A stretch of 64,000 nt of DNA, from contig SMSO01000025.1 of assembly GCA_004764695.1 (NCBI GenBank), forward strand, positions 3,876,102 to 3,940,101, given 5' to 3'. This document shows, piece by piece, positions 53,066-64,000 of the stretch (positions are counted from its first letter, which is position 1; the number at the start of each line of letters is the position of its first letter). Under the pieces are notes generated by a model, which saw only the letters and a list, made by a program, of their open reading frames with translations, was not told the origin of the DNA and made no database searches. This stretch comes from Schizochytrium sp. TIO01 (taxonomy: Eukaryota; Sar; Bigyra; Thraustochytrida; Thraustochytriidae). The translations under genes were made by a program, and so were the position numbers.

Positions 53066-54191
53066 CTACTTGGAGGCGGAAGAGTTTGCAGCGTCTGCAG
53101 CCATTGTCGCCGCAGCGGCACTGAGTACTTTAGAGGTTCCGTTTTGCACAGCGTTCTTGGTAGCATCCTGGTGACTGCTATCTCCCGTAGCAAAGGCATC
53201 GGTGTCGGATTTGAGTTTCTTCATGGGTTGACCATCCGCAGAGGCTTCACGGCCAAGCAAAGATGTGCCAAGTTGACCCGCGTCCTCGCTAGCCGGGCGT
53301 TTGGTGCCAACCTTATCTGAATCGGTTGTTTTAGTGGAGGATTTGCTTTCAATAAAGTCCCTGAGCATGAGCTCAAGGCGCCGGAAGTTGGCGACATCAA
53401 TGCGATCGACGAGAATATCTACATCGTCACTTGAACGCTTTCTTAATGCGGATTCACAGGTTTCCTCAATGTTGACAATGAACTCACCGAGCTGGGCTTC
53501 ATCAATTTCGTAAATGAGACGGCAGAATTCTGCGACTTCCTTTTGTGAGGGCGTCTTACCAGTCTTGGCAGTACGAGACGTCGAGGTAACACTAGCAGCT
53601 GAGGATGTTACCTTCTCACTGTTTGGATCAAGCTTCTTGTGCACTCGGGACATGTCACGGTCAAATTTGCGCTTCAACTTCAGGGCAACCTTGTACAAAT
53701 CGGACCCATCCGCATTGTATGCCATGCAGTTGCTCCACACGAGGCGCATATGCCGCACAAACTCATCAAGGTCAGCATACTTTTGCTGGTCGAGATTCTG
53801 CTTAATGGTGCCGAGATCCATAGGCTCCTTCACAATCTTTGGATAGTCCGGCAGATCCCATTCTTTCCACAACACAGGCTCACGGAATGGGTCTGTTTCA
53901 CATTTACCACGATGTTAATTTTTTTGCAAATACATTACATCATTAGCATTTAAGGAAAGGTCCCCATGTTAGTTGAATCAAGCTCCTGTTAATTAGCATC
54001 AAATGTATTCTAAACCCAGTATAATTAGAAGGAATATCTTTCAGGAATGCAAAAACACAAATGCCCAGTAAATATTGAGCATTGTGCATTTTCACGAAGA
54101 AATCGAACTTACCTGACTCCGGGTCGGTGATGAATTTGTCCACAAGGCGGTAGGCCTCAGACTGCCAGGTCACTTCCGGCGTCTTGCCCAT
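53066..54191 (-). CDS. BET-type protein: one bromodomain plus NET domain, two exons
   Basis: A 301-residue chromatin reader. Exon 1 (54191-54113) encodes MGKTPEVTWQSEAYRLVDKF and ends inside a codon after EPES. Exon 2 (53892-53066) continues DPFREPVLWKEWDLPDYPKI. The bromodomain spans about 5-115, with EPMDLGTIKQNLDQQKY and the acetyl-lysine-binding asparagine Asn86 in MAYNADGS. After a Ser/Thr-rich linker, the NET (extra-terminal) domain at about 150-215 (EVAEFCRLIYEIDEAQLGEF; RKRSSDDVDILVDRID; FRRLELMLRDFI) identifies the BET family. The tail is Asp/Ala/Ser-rich. Splicing uses donor GTAAGT and acceptor GAAACAG. One bromodomain starting almost at the N-terminus resembles plant GTE and other protist BETs rather than the two-bromodomain animal form. 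Partners through NET are unknown. Confidence 0.9.
53893..54112 (-). other. Intron of the BET gene, 220 nt
   Basis: Donor GTAAGTTCG directly after GAGTCAG; acceptor GTGAAACAG before ACCCATTCC. Removal restores the bromodomain frame exactly. The intron is AT-rich and contains stops in the exon frame. Confidence 0.88.
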
Positions 54192-57100
54192 CCTGAATAA
54201 GATTGTTTTCGAAGTGCTCTTTGTTTGAGGCAACAATTAAAAGGTGACAGTTCCAGCAACCCTGCCTTTAACGCAAGAACTCCAAGTTATGCTAATAAAC
54301 TTATCGCCGGAGCCAGAGAAACCTTAAAGATCCTCCAGTGCGAAGATCCTAGAACAAGGGGCGCTCGAAAAACAGTTTCTCCACGTTACAGCGAGAGCAA
54401 ACGAGAGCAAGCTGGAGCAAGAAAGACGACAAGCAGCCGACCTCGTTCTGAGTCCAATCGCGCAAAGCCTCGGCTGAGGTGTTCGGCTGGCGGCTTGTAG
54501 CAAGTTCTCTCCTTCTTGTGAAGATCGTTAGTCGCCTTGTGGAAGCACTGCGCAGACGGCAGCAGCTCCTCACTGCGCGGAGGGCGGCGGCCGGAGCTCG
54601 CTCGAGGCTGACTGCTGCCGCGGTGGTTGACCTTCTTCTCAAAATTAATCAAGGTCAGGCTTATCTGTTTCTGCTAGATACAACTACAGTCCAAGGTCCC
54701 ACTGTCCTATGTGGGACCTACACTCATTGGCAAAGGCAAAGGCAAACATATGAAGAATAGGACCAAGCAGCGTTGGGAAAAAAGCGTTCTGTAAATGGTT
54801 TGGAACGGCTTGCAGGAGAACGAGGAGGTGTTCTGATGATATCGACAATTTAAGAACACAATAGAACGTACACCGCGGCGGGGTTTTAAAATGAAGGATA
54901 TGATGAAGGAGGAAGGATATTCTGGTGTAAAGGTGGTCTGTCCTTGGAGTCGGGTGGAGAACTGGGCGGAAAGTGGTGCTCGCCGGAACGGAGAAGTGAA
55001 ATAAATTCTCAGCGGAACTGTACTTGGTAAGGCTGGCTCCGTTGCGGGCGGGCGCCAGCGTGATGACACGGCCTCGGTCTTCTTTTCTTTTTCTCTCCTT
55101 CGATGAGCGGAGAAGCGGGTGAGCGTGGTGTCGAGGTCTACACGGAGGTCGAGGCCGGATGCTCTGATTCGTTTGCTTGACGATGTCGCTGTCTATCTAC
55201 AACGGGTCCCTCCCTCACCGAGGACTGACTGTTTGTTTGGCAATTGTCACCGGGTGGAGAAGAGGGAGGTGGCATGATTCGACGTGTGCGTGAGAAGCTA
55301 GCAGAGGGAGAGAGAGTGAGATACCTGAAGTATGATGGAGGTGCAAAAAGTGATGTTTTTAGAGGATGCCCTTTTGAGGTGCTAAGCCCTTGTTCTCTGA
55401 AGAAGTGATGTCATCGCCGACGTAGTGGTATTTGAGATCTTAGTGGATTTATACCAATTTTGATCTTACGAGCAGTAGCTCTAGCGCCAGCACCGTAATA
55501 CTAAAGTTGCAGTGTATCCAACTCCCCGTTCGTTATGAATGATTATGTTGCTATGTTGTATGCCCTGGCTTATGCGGAAGCATCGCACCAACTGTTTGAG
55601 GAAGAACTGGACTTGAAGAAGCTCAAAGCGCATGGGAGTCTGGAGGCTAAACACAGTGCTATCAAAGTTTTTTCCCATCCCCTCAGAACTCGACAGGTAT
55701 GCCAAGAATACAAAACTAATTCGATTGTTCGTAATCTCGAGATGGTGCGAAGCAAACTGACTCAACTGAAGAAAGTATATTGAAGAGCTAAAGTCAAATT
55801 AATCTATCGAACTTACAGCCCAAAGTGATTGAAGGTTGAAATCTTGCCACGAATATAAATACATTTACATCATTTAAAGCTACCCTTGCCGGTCAGAATC
55901 TTAGCGCTATTTGAATTTAAACCTTTAGTTTACTATAGAAAATGCTACAAGTACAAAGAATCAGTTGACAAAAGAAAAGTACGGAAGAAAGTATAACGAT
56001 CACGAAGAAAACGCTCCAAATTCTTCTCGGTTATATACTGCATAAAAGTATTGAAGACTCACTTCAACAAAATATCAGAATAGTCCACGTATGCAAAACG
56101 CCAAACTGGCGCTGCTCGATTAAAACACATCATTTGGTCAAGCTTATGAGTTTAGATGGGATGAAATTAACCTTTGATCGATACCAAATTTAGACACTCA
56201 GGAAATTTCAGCCAAGGCAATGTCTGATAAAGTGAGAAAAGACTTCAAAAAATTTGCTTGGTCGCTAACAGTTTCTTACACGAAGGAAATATGTATATAT
56301 TTTTACTTTTATTTATTACAATTTTCTAAAAACAGTTTATAAAACCTCTCACACCGCACCCGTCGAGCAAGACATTTCTTCCAATGTTGCGAAGGAAGTA
56401 AACGCACGCTGCGTTATTTGAGTGCCTAACGTCAATTACAGGAAACATGTAACAAGGACTTTAGTAATGTCATTGTTTTCAAGGAAACCTTATGGATTTC
56501 ACTTTCTTCATCAAATTGGCCAAGAATATTATTAGATGACTGTAATATCATTGGGGGACTCCCTGAGACGTATTTGTTGGTCAAAACTTCATTCGCTTCT
56601 TGGTATTGGTAGAAAATCATTTGAAAGAGACTTTAGTTTATGAAAAACAAAAACAAAAGAAAACTTCATAATTTATGAAGCGGCTTTTCGAACAGATTTT
56701 TCTTTCCTAGGAAGTATCTCTCTCGTGATGGACTTCAAGCACACATGGATGCACTGTTTGTGTCTTGCTCAGCTCACTTCAGGCTTTTGCCTTGAAAGAT
56801 GGCATTCTCACCTCAATGTTATGGAATGAATGAGAACTTAAGTGCAATTCAAATTCCGCGAAATATATAATTGTGCGCAAGGAAGACTATGCGTAGTAGT
56901 TACCAAAAAATGCAATCTTCATTTCTGTCGCAGTCTATGTTTATTTCGCTTCTGCTTCTCTTCTGCTTCATTTATATATTGTATTCAAAAGTAAAATAAA
57001 GTATTAGGGTGCGAGGAAACTTTTAACATCCTTTGAAACCAACAGAAATTACTCTCCTCACGTCCCTCTTGAAGGCAACAACTATCCTTTTTTCTGTTTT

Positions 57101-57880
57101 TCAGGTTGCTCATATGAAGTTGTTTAGGGTCTATTTGAAGGAATTTATTATGCTGCTGGTTACTTATTCCCAGCTCGCTTACTTCTCGTCCATCATGAGT
57201 AACGCAAATTAATTTCTCAAGGACCTTTAAAGAAGTTTACTCACGTAAATGCATTGTTAACTCAGTGGCGTCAGATCTAGAGGACCAATAGAGCTTGAAG
57301 GTAAACTTTGAAGTACTACGCCCTGCTTCAGCTCTATGAATCGGGCATTTTCCTTCTTTTTTTCAAATGTTTTGATTCAGGTGTAGAAAGGGGGATGCTG
57401 GCACAACAAAGTGTAGAAAATAATGCTTATGGCTAGATGCCGCATCTTTACAATGAGTTCTCAAGCATAGCATATAAAGTAGTACCTACTAGTATAGCTC
57501 GTAGTTTGCTTTAGTTGAAATGGGCGGGCCTTTTTATGGTATTGGCTTGAAATTTTCTGCGGTGCTGGCGAATAAACTTTTTGTTATTTTCTTTTGTCTA
57601 CCACCTATACGAAGTCTTACGGGATACCATAGAAGTAAGCGTTGAAGTTGTATAGTTATGCGCGCTTGGGTGCGGTCATCAAGGTGCAGGCCAGACGTGA
57701 GGAATATTAATCAAGCCGAACGGAGAAATTGTGATATACTTTCTTTTCAGCCTAGGTAGCTAGCTCTCAAAGCGCCTTTCTGATCCAAGAGCCAACATCG
57801 TAGCCTCAGCATTGATTATTTCCAACTTGAACTGATGTTCTCCGAACCGAGTTGTTTGATACAGTAGGTGGAGGGTTCAT
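54192..57880. other. Gene-poor right arm, first part
   Basis: The promoter side of the BET gene, then no confident gene. ORFs at 54349-54760 are short, Ala/Arg-rich and overlapping on both strands. An ORF at 55535-55783 (82 codons, helical: YALAYAEASHQLFEEELDLK) is plausible but unrecognised. The rest is AT-rich. A CCTAGG palindrome with GTAG half-sites lies near 57753-57762. Confidence 0.45.
55535..55783 (+). CDS. Possible small helical protein, unknown
   Basis: An 82-codon ORF with ATG and stop, reading as a hydrophilic helical protein (LFEEELDLKKLKAHGSLEAK; NLEMVRSKLTQLKKVY). Its composition is less random than that of neighbouring ORFs, but there is no motif or visible supporting context, and an antisense ORF of similar length overlaps. 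Chance is quite possible. Confidence 0.2.
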   Translation: MNDYVAMLYALAYAEASHQLFEEELDLKKLKAHGSLEAKHSAIKVFSHPLRTRQVCQEYKTNSIVRNLEMVRSKLTQLKKVY

Positions 57881-58468
57881 TTGCTACCTCAGCTACAACT
57901 AAACCATCTGCCTTCCAAGCTGTATTCGAACTGTACTCTTTGTTGCTCGCAGCTGCCACAAGACATATTTGCAGTTTCACATGCAAACCAAATTTCTGAA
58001 ATATTGCATTCGACGGGATTCAATTTAAAGATATTAAAAATGGATGGCGAAATTCGCATTTATAATCGCGAGAAGATACAAGTCATCACTGATGACAGAC
58101 ATGATGAAACTGCGAACAGCTCGGTCGCTATGAAGTATTTTGTTTCATACTGGACTCACCGAGGATTTCATAGAGTGATTTCCCGCGTCTGGATTCCAAG
58201 TATTGCATTCTCCCATGAAACGTTCGCTCGAACACAAAGCATGCGCTTCGCATAAGAAGGAATCCATATACAAACCAATACAATCAGCTTAACCGGATGG
58301 AGGGTCTGGTGATCATCGTATTGAGGTCTCCTAGATCCCGTTTCCCTTTAAAGGCACTTGGCAATGACGAACAGTAAGCCGTGTGTTCGGTAGATCGAAT
58401 GCAATCTCTGGGAGAAAAGTGGGATTTCCCTCCACAAAGAGCCAAAAAATGAATCCTGCTGCACATTT

Positions 58469-58485
58469 AAAAAAAAAAAAAAAAA
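58469..58485. repeat. A homopolymer
   Basis: A run of 17 A in AT-rich sequence. Without target-site duplication or an adjacent element it does not prove a retroinsertion. Confidence 0.9.
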
Positions 58486-59547
58486 GGATGCTAACTTCAT
58501 TATGCGATAACAAAATACCAAGGTAGCGTGTTGTGATAGTTGGTGATATTTTAAAATCAACTGTACCCGACATGATGGCAAGAGTCGTATACCACCAAAC
58601 CACTTTTAATTAAAATACCTGCTGCACGGTGTGTTCTGAATTACTTATTAAAAACCCTTTTGAAATTTTAAGTTTTAATTAAAAATGAATTAAATAATTA
58701 ACTTGAAAGAAGGACTATTAAAGATAACAATATCAACATCTCATGCAAAGGGGTTGTCAGTTTGAGCATGTATATACACTCCGACTTCCCTTGTCATAGT
58801 ACAGGTTGTGGTGTTTCTGGTTGCCTAGATAGATAGATAGGTGTTTAGAGACTCATCTAACCACCCCTGTATAATAGACTCAAATAACATATCAATTTCC
58901 AATTTTGAGAGTGCTGCCATGAGCAATTATTGGAACCTTTTGCCATCACAATAGCCATTTATTATTTATTTTTTTTAATAAAATAAAAAAATAAATAAAA
59001 AGAGTTTTAAAATGCAAATAAACAAAAAACGTTTCATTAGAAACCATGTTCTAAAAACCTTTTTTTAACCTTTAAAAAAGTGAAGACGCTTGAAGCGGTC
59101 TGCAATCAGACGAGCATATGGAGACACACACATGCGAAGTGAAGGTGTTATGGCAAAGTATCGACTGCTGCTATTGTGCAGACTTTTAGTTATACAACAA
59201 TCTTCAACAAGTTAAGTACTCGCAGTAGTTTTGCGCTGAGATCGAGGTCTCTTTCAAGAAATATAGCAAGTCTGGCTACTACTTTATCCAAATCTAAAAG
59301 GCTCAGGCGTGCCAGTGCCGCCGTGCCCTTCTTTCCGGATGGTTCTCCACCACGAGTTTAGCAGCCGTTCTTTTGGCTTCACACCGGAACACGTTTTGAA
59401 CGACTCATACGAATAATGAGGGAAAAAAAAGACAAGTCTACCAGAGTCTTCAAACTTCGCCAATCTACTACAGGGATTCGATCCTAGAGTTAGTGTTAGT
59501 AACCTTATTAGTGCTTGCGATTTGAAAAAAAAAGGAGGGAAAAAGGC

Positions 59548-59602
59548 CGTAGTAGTAGTAGTAATAATAATAGCAGTAGTAGTAACAGTAGTAGTAGTAG
59601 TG
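59548..59602. repeat. GTA/ATA trinucleotide tract
   Basis: GTA units mixed with ATA, GCA and ACA units; a minus-strand ORF across it reads as Thr/Ile repeats. Confidence 0.9.
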
Positions 59603-60743
59603 AATAGCAACTTATTACTCGGAGTAACCGAGGCTTTAAGTTTCATAGATAATGATGTTTTTTTATTTTAAAAGAAATGGAAAATGAAACCAAAAACAGC
59701 CACGTGTAAAGAGCAAACTTGAAAGCGTTCTACTTTTTCATGGTGGATTTGGCCAACCAAGTTGGGGAAGGGGATGCATAAAACTCAGGTGGAGCAACGC
59801 GGTGCTTCTGTAGATTGATCTGGGTTTCTTTTTGAGTTGTTGTTTGCAGGTTCATAGCGACGAGAACTTTTTTCTCAATATTTGCGAGAAGTGCGGGCAA
59901 GATACGCAAGATTGGGCACACGCTTTGACTCCTCGGGCGAAAGAATTTCATCGATCTATCTATCCACTATGTGAGTAAGTGAGCAAGTGGACAGTCTGAA
60001 AAGCCAAGCAGAGCAAAAGCTGCAAGACTGAACATCAAACGATGAGCAGAAAAGGAACATGATAGGTTCAATGAATGGGTGGTTCATATGGGATCTTTGG
60101 CCAGCAATTGCGAGCAATTTACAAAACCTTGCCCAAGCTGCTCGAAGATGCTCCGTGGAAGACACTTTCACTTATAAGGAGAGAGTTTATCTAGTGACTT
60201 AAGCCTCGCGAAATGAGGCTTCAAGGTGCCAACTGTTTCGCTTCTCCCCCGTATTTCACTTGGACGGATTTCCTCATTTTATATTGCTCAATTATGACCT
60301 TACTCTTTCTGGTATTTTGATCTTTGAAGAAAAATATCTTAACAAAAACATTTTTCAGAAAAGTGGAAAGTTAATCTTTCTTCATCCAATGTATAAAAGA
60401 ATGGTTTCTGGCTACTCTGTAAGATTAAAATATAGACAACACACAAGCATTGACAGATGTGCTGTAAAATGGGCAAATGCGCAGTTATGTACTCGGTGTT
60501 TAGGGTACTGTTGCTCTTCATGTTAGACACACTAGCATCCTATGGTGGCATGTTTGCATCGAAAAAAGGGAGGCACTAGGTTGCCGCTCGGAGCGCAGAT
60601 TTTCAGTTCTACGTATTTTTATTAGTCTAAAAAAGAAAAATCTCATTGGAAAATATTTTTAGATTCAAAGAAATGAAGAATGTTTTCAATTTAGGAGGTT
60701 GAACCTATTTTTGACACTAAAAGTTGTATTTAAACATTGAAAA

Positions 60744-60905
60744 GGTACTACCTACCCTCTAGTTTTCCCTAAGTAGACTGTTGTCACTCTCACTAGTTAG
60801 AGGTACTTAGTTTTAAAACATTTAGAAACCTCAAGCTAAAACAACTACTTATCGTTGTGTTCAAATGCTTTTCCTGGTACCAGAGGGTAAGTAAATACCT
60901 ACCTA
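60744..60905. repeat. TACCTAC / GTAAGTA motif cluster
   Basis: GGTACTACCTACC at 60744-60756, GGTACC at about 60876-60882 and GGGTAAGTAAATACCTACCTAG at about 60886-60906, in the same style as the clusters at 14761-14997 and 45740-45800. Confidence 0.55.
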
Positions 60906-63900
60906 GTTCATGCTATGTAGGAAAACAAAAAGCTAACACATGCATGAACTGTCAACACAAGAAAGGAGGAAAACAACAGATTCATAATCGGGATTTAAAA
61001 CATTAGTCAATGTTTAATATGTAGTTGTCTGTATGATTACTTTCTACAGCCCCAGCGACGTCCTCTTTGCAAGAATTTTTTTGCCAACGTGATTCCAAGC
61101 ATTCTGGTCACATCCAGACCTCTTCGGGGACTCTTCTTTGGGGACCTCTTAAAAGTCCTATTATAACTTTTATTTTAAAGGCAGCAAGAATATGTTATTC
61201 TTTTTGAAGAACTATGGGTTCTGATCGCAGATGAAAAGGGACTAATTTGATCAACTTCAATATCATAAACATAGATATCTACGTACTAGCCCATCAGAAA
61301 CTTGAGCGGGGAATAATCGAGCAGGATCCTTTTTGCTGATCACGATGGGAAATATTTCGGAGAGCTTTAAATGAATAAACGCAGTGAGTATCTTTCATCT
61401 TTAGTACTACTTCGTTTTCTTTTTCATCTTTTTCATTTTTTTCATTGATAGGGTTAGAGGTTTGTATAGTTTATATCTTAAGAGCTATGCAGTCAACTCC
61501 AGTGCTTCACAAACATCTGTATTGAATTACTCCTCACGTTTCAGTCTTCGCAACTTTGGGGGAAAAAAATAGAAATGCACCGTTGTTTTATAGCAGTTAT
61601 ATGTCGGTATATCCCGCCTAGCACTCTGCGTGAGTACCATTCGTCCACGGAGGCTTAGCAACGTTTGCATTTGTGCGAAAGGCCATATTTCCTTTTCCTT
61701 TGTTTAATTTCCTAATTTGTGCAGCAAATATCGCTTTTGACGAAGCTGACTATGATTTTGCAACTGAGTGATGTACATTTACTTATCAAGATACGCAATA
61801 CACTTCAAATAGCAGGTTTTTCTTAACAGAGAAACTAGCTAAACTGCGTAAATACGATTAGCTTAGATATCGCGGAGAGAAGGGTGTGTGGGAAAAAAAC
61901 AATCAACCCATTGACAAATCATCCTAAGGCATCGTTGTGAATAATATATTAGGACAGTTCTTACCTGAAGCTGCAACAATGAAATGTATTGGTGTAATAC
62001 AAAAATAAAAAATAAAAAATATTGCAACAACTCAGCATTTTGTCAACAAACCTTTCCCTAATTTGAGAGAATGCTGACAATGTCTAAGACAGGTATACTT
62101 GTTACAGCTTTCTTTTGTAGAAACATGACCCTTTCTATATATTGAATGGCCTGAAGCGGGTTCTTTCTGGTCGTTAGGAATGTCGAATACCTGAACTGGA
62201 TTATATCTAGGCTATTACATAATATTGAAAACCCCTAAAACCTATTCCAAGATCTCAGATATGGTGCTGTACTTTCCTATAGCGCCCACTCTTTTGGGGT
62301 GCAAATGGTAATTATAAAGGCATCAATCATCAGATAAAGGCCGTTTTCTCTGCGTCAGACCCGCTAATTACCCATGTCCGTGGAGGGTTTACGAGTCCAA
62401 GAAATCAAAATATCGAATTGAAATTCATCAATTAACAGTCGGTACCATTGCTGCTCGCTCCCCTAACTAACGACCTAAAGAACGAATTTAGTAAAGGAAA
62501 CAAACAACTATACATCTTGGACGGATACATATATGTATATATTTATGCTATAATTAGTTTTTCCGCTTCCTTGGTTTTCGAAAAGCTAATTCTTCTGTGT
62601 TTATTATTCCTACCTACCCTGTGTAAATTGAGCAGCAGAAAAAACGAAATATTGTTTTAAAAAAAACAAAAAAAAAACGTTTTTTTATTATTGCTATGTA
62701 AAAAAACGAGGGAAGGTGAAAACACGATCGCAGATTCTAAAATATGAGTCACGATAGCTATGCGGTGAGGAATTGTCTAACTACGTTAGAAACTGTGGTG
62801 CTGATTTGAGCCATCATTGCAACATCTATGTGATCAATTTTCCTGACCACATTACAGCACGTTGTCCCCGCTCCTAGCGTGAAAGATGCGGCGTTGTTAC
62901 TGTAGGAATCACGATGCTTTCCTCTCTATTAATCTAAAAAATTTTAATTAACAGAATTGATTTTTAATCAAGAGAAGAAAATTCAAATAAGCTTTTAAAA
63001 CTAAAAATAAGTAAATAAAAATGAATAGATGCGAATAAAGAGTTAAAGCATGAAAGGCTTGCCATGCTTTCTTTCCTGAACAATTCAAGCAACAAAAGTA
63101 TCACTAGTAGAGAGATACGCAAGTATTACCTAGGTTTATCAAATTCCAATGGCTGTTGTTTTATTTCTCTTACCTACTAGTACTTTTCATTATTGTTTAC
63201 CGAGCAAGGTAAAGTGAGTGTGAGCAACTCTTTTCTTTCATCTGTAGTCGCTGCGCGTTTTTCTTCAGGGGGGGTCTCAACCAATAGTAATTCCTATCCC
63301 AAACACCTAGTAATCCGTGCAAGCAAAAAAAAAGACGCGCAGACGACGGAAAAGCGACACCGCAAAACTAAAAAACCAAAAAATAATTCGATGAAAAGTC
63401 ACTTTTGTAACAAATAAGAAAAGGGAACGACGAAAAAGAAAGAGAGAGAAAGAGTCTCTGACCCAAGCTACAGGAGACCTATGGGAAACACCTAGAAGTG
63501 CTCCTGTGATTGTGATTGTTTTGGCTTTGAGGTTTTACCCAAGCTAAAAGTGTTCAACTTAATTCCTCTAACTAGAGAGAGAGGTGCAATAGCTAGCTAG
63601 GTACACAACCTACTGCATAGCTCTAGGTGCGAGCCGCAGATGATCGTCCGCCCTACCAGCTTGTCTATAGATCTCATGCCTCTCTACTGACAGGGTATCT
63701 ATCGGGTATGGTCATTCATTCGTACATTCACGTCCTTTGAGCAAAGAGCTGTTCAAACCTTGTGATTTCTTTCTTTCCATTGTGGTACTCATTATACAGT
63801 GCCTACTACTACTTTAACCAAAACGGGGCAATAACAATATAGCAAGGAGGTGTGAAGAAAGAAAAGCCAACTTAGAAAAGACGAGACGAGCGAGGTGGAA

Positions 63901-64000
63901 AATAACAAACCGTGGAAAACAGAAAAAAAGAAAAGCTAAAAAGAGAACACTACCATACATGCGTACGTACATCTACATATTATATATCTATTTACATGCA

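Larger units (their letters stand above)
57881..64000. other. Gene-poor right arm, second part
   Basis: No gene supported in 6.1 kb. The 124-codon ORF at 57881-58255 is Cys/Leu/His-mixed without a motif. The stretch is AT-rich with AT-only islands (about 58605-58700, 58960-59075, 62640-62705, 62935-63025), a poly-A run (58469-58485), a GTA tract (59548-59602), GTAG/CTAC motif clusters (60744-60905, about 63120-63185, 63595-63620) and a purine-rich end (63415-63455, 63855-63950). Confidence 0.45.

Noticed and set aside
57881-58255. 124-codon plus-strand ORF
   Set aside because: Mixed composition without motif, isolated in AT-rich gene-poor DNA; a frame of this length is expected by chance somewhere in 64 kb.
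58469-58485. Poly-A run as the tail of a retroinserted copy
   Set aside because: No target-site duplication and no gene-like sequence upstream on either strand, so a simple homopolymer is the better reading.

Overview
The window is nuclear DNA of a eukaryote, most likely a stramenopile protist of the labyrinthulomycete (thraustochytrid) type. That placement is an inference from gene style, not from a marker gene. The sequence shows long, mostly intronless ORFs on both strands without operons. It encodes eukaryote-only proteins: TFIIF alpha, a BET bromodomain protein, a PWI/SR splicing protein, a Qc-SNARE, ER protein disulfide isomerase, Tah18/NDOR1, an Rpp20-like RNase P/MRP subunit and an HACD dehydratase. 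Two genes show GT...AG introns. The standard genetic code fits. I saw no rRNA, tRNA, CRISPR array, insertion sequence, viral gene or toxin gene.

Layout: 1-12.4 kb is gene-poor. It alternates AT-rich low-complexity DNA and microsatellites with GC-rich islands that look like decayed, charged, helix-rich coding sequence. The gene-bearing core runs from 12.4 to 54.2 kb: C2H2 zinc finger (+), BAHD-like acyltransferase (+), NCKX-like exchanger (-), a 3.7 kb gap, ankyrin protein (+), MscS-like channel (-), a small membrane protein (-), an unknown three-exon gene (-), HACD-SDR fusion (+), PWI/SR protein (+), a small membrane protein (+), Rpp20-like (-), a small soluble protein (+), PDI (-), a 3.4 kb gap, Tah18/NDOR1 (+), FAAH-like amidase (+), Qc-SNARE (+), TFIIF alpha (-) and BET protein (-). 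From 54.2 to 64 kb I could support no gene.

The genes are mostly unrelated housekeeping functions. Loose themes are nuclear gene expression (TFIIF alpha, BET, PWI/SR, Rpp20-like, C2H2) and lipid/ER/endomembrane work (HACD-SDR, amidase, PDI, SNARE).

The two most interesting items are these. First, a 754-residue protein joins a 3-hydroxyacyl-CoA dehydratase with both catalytic residues to a C-terminal region with short-chain-dehydrogenase hallmarks, so it may couple two consecutive steps of fatty-acid elongation. Second, a potassium-dependent Na/Ca-exchanger relative keeps the fold motifs but has lost both key acidic cation ligands, and its EF-hand-like region is also degenerate. Non-coding DNA also carries a recurrent CTACCTAGGTAG-type motif and dispersed GAAT tetranucleotide tracts.
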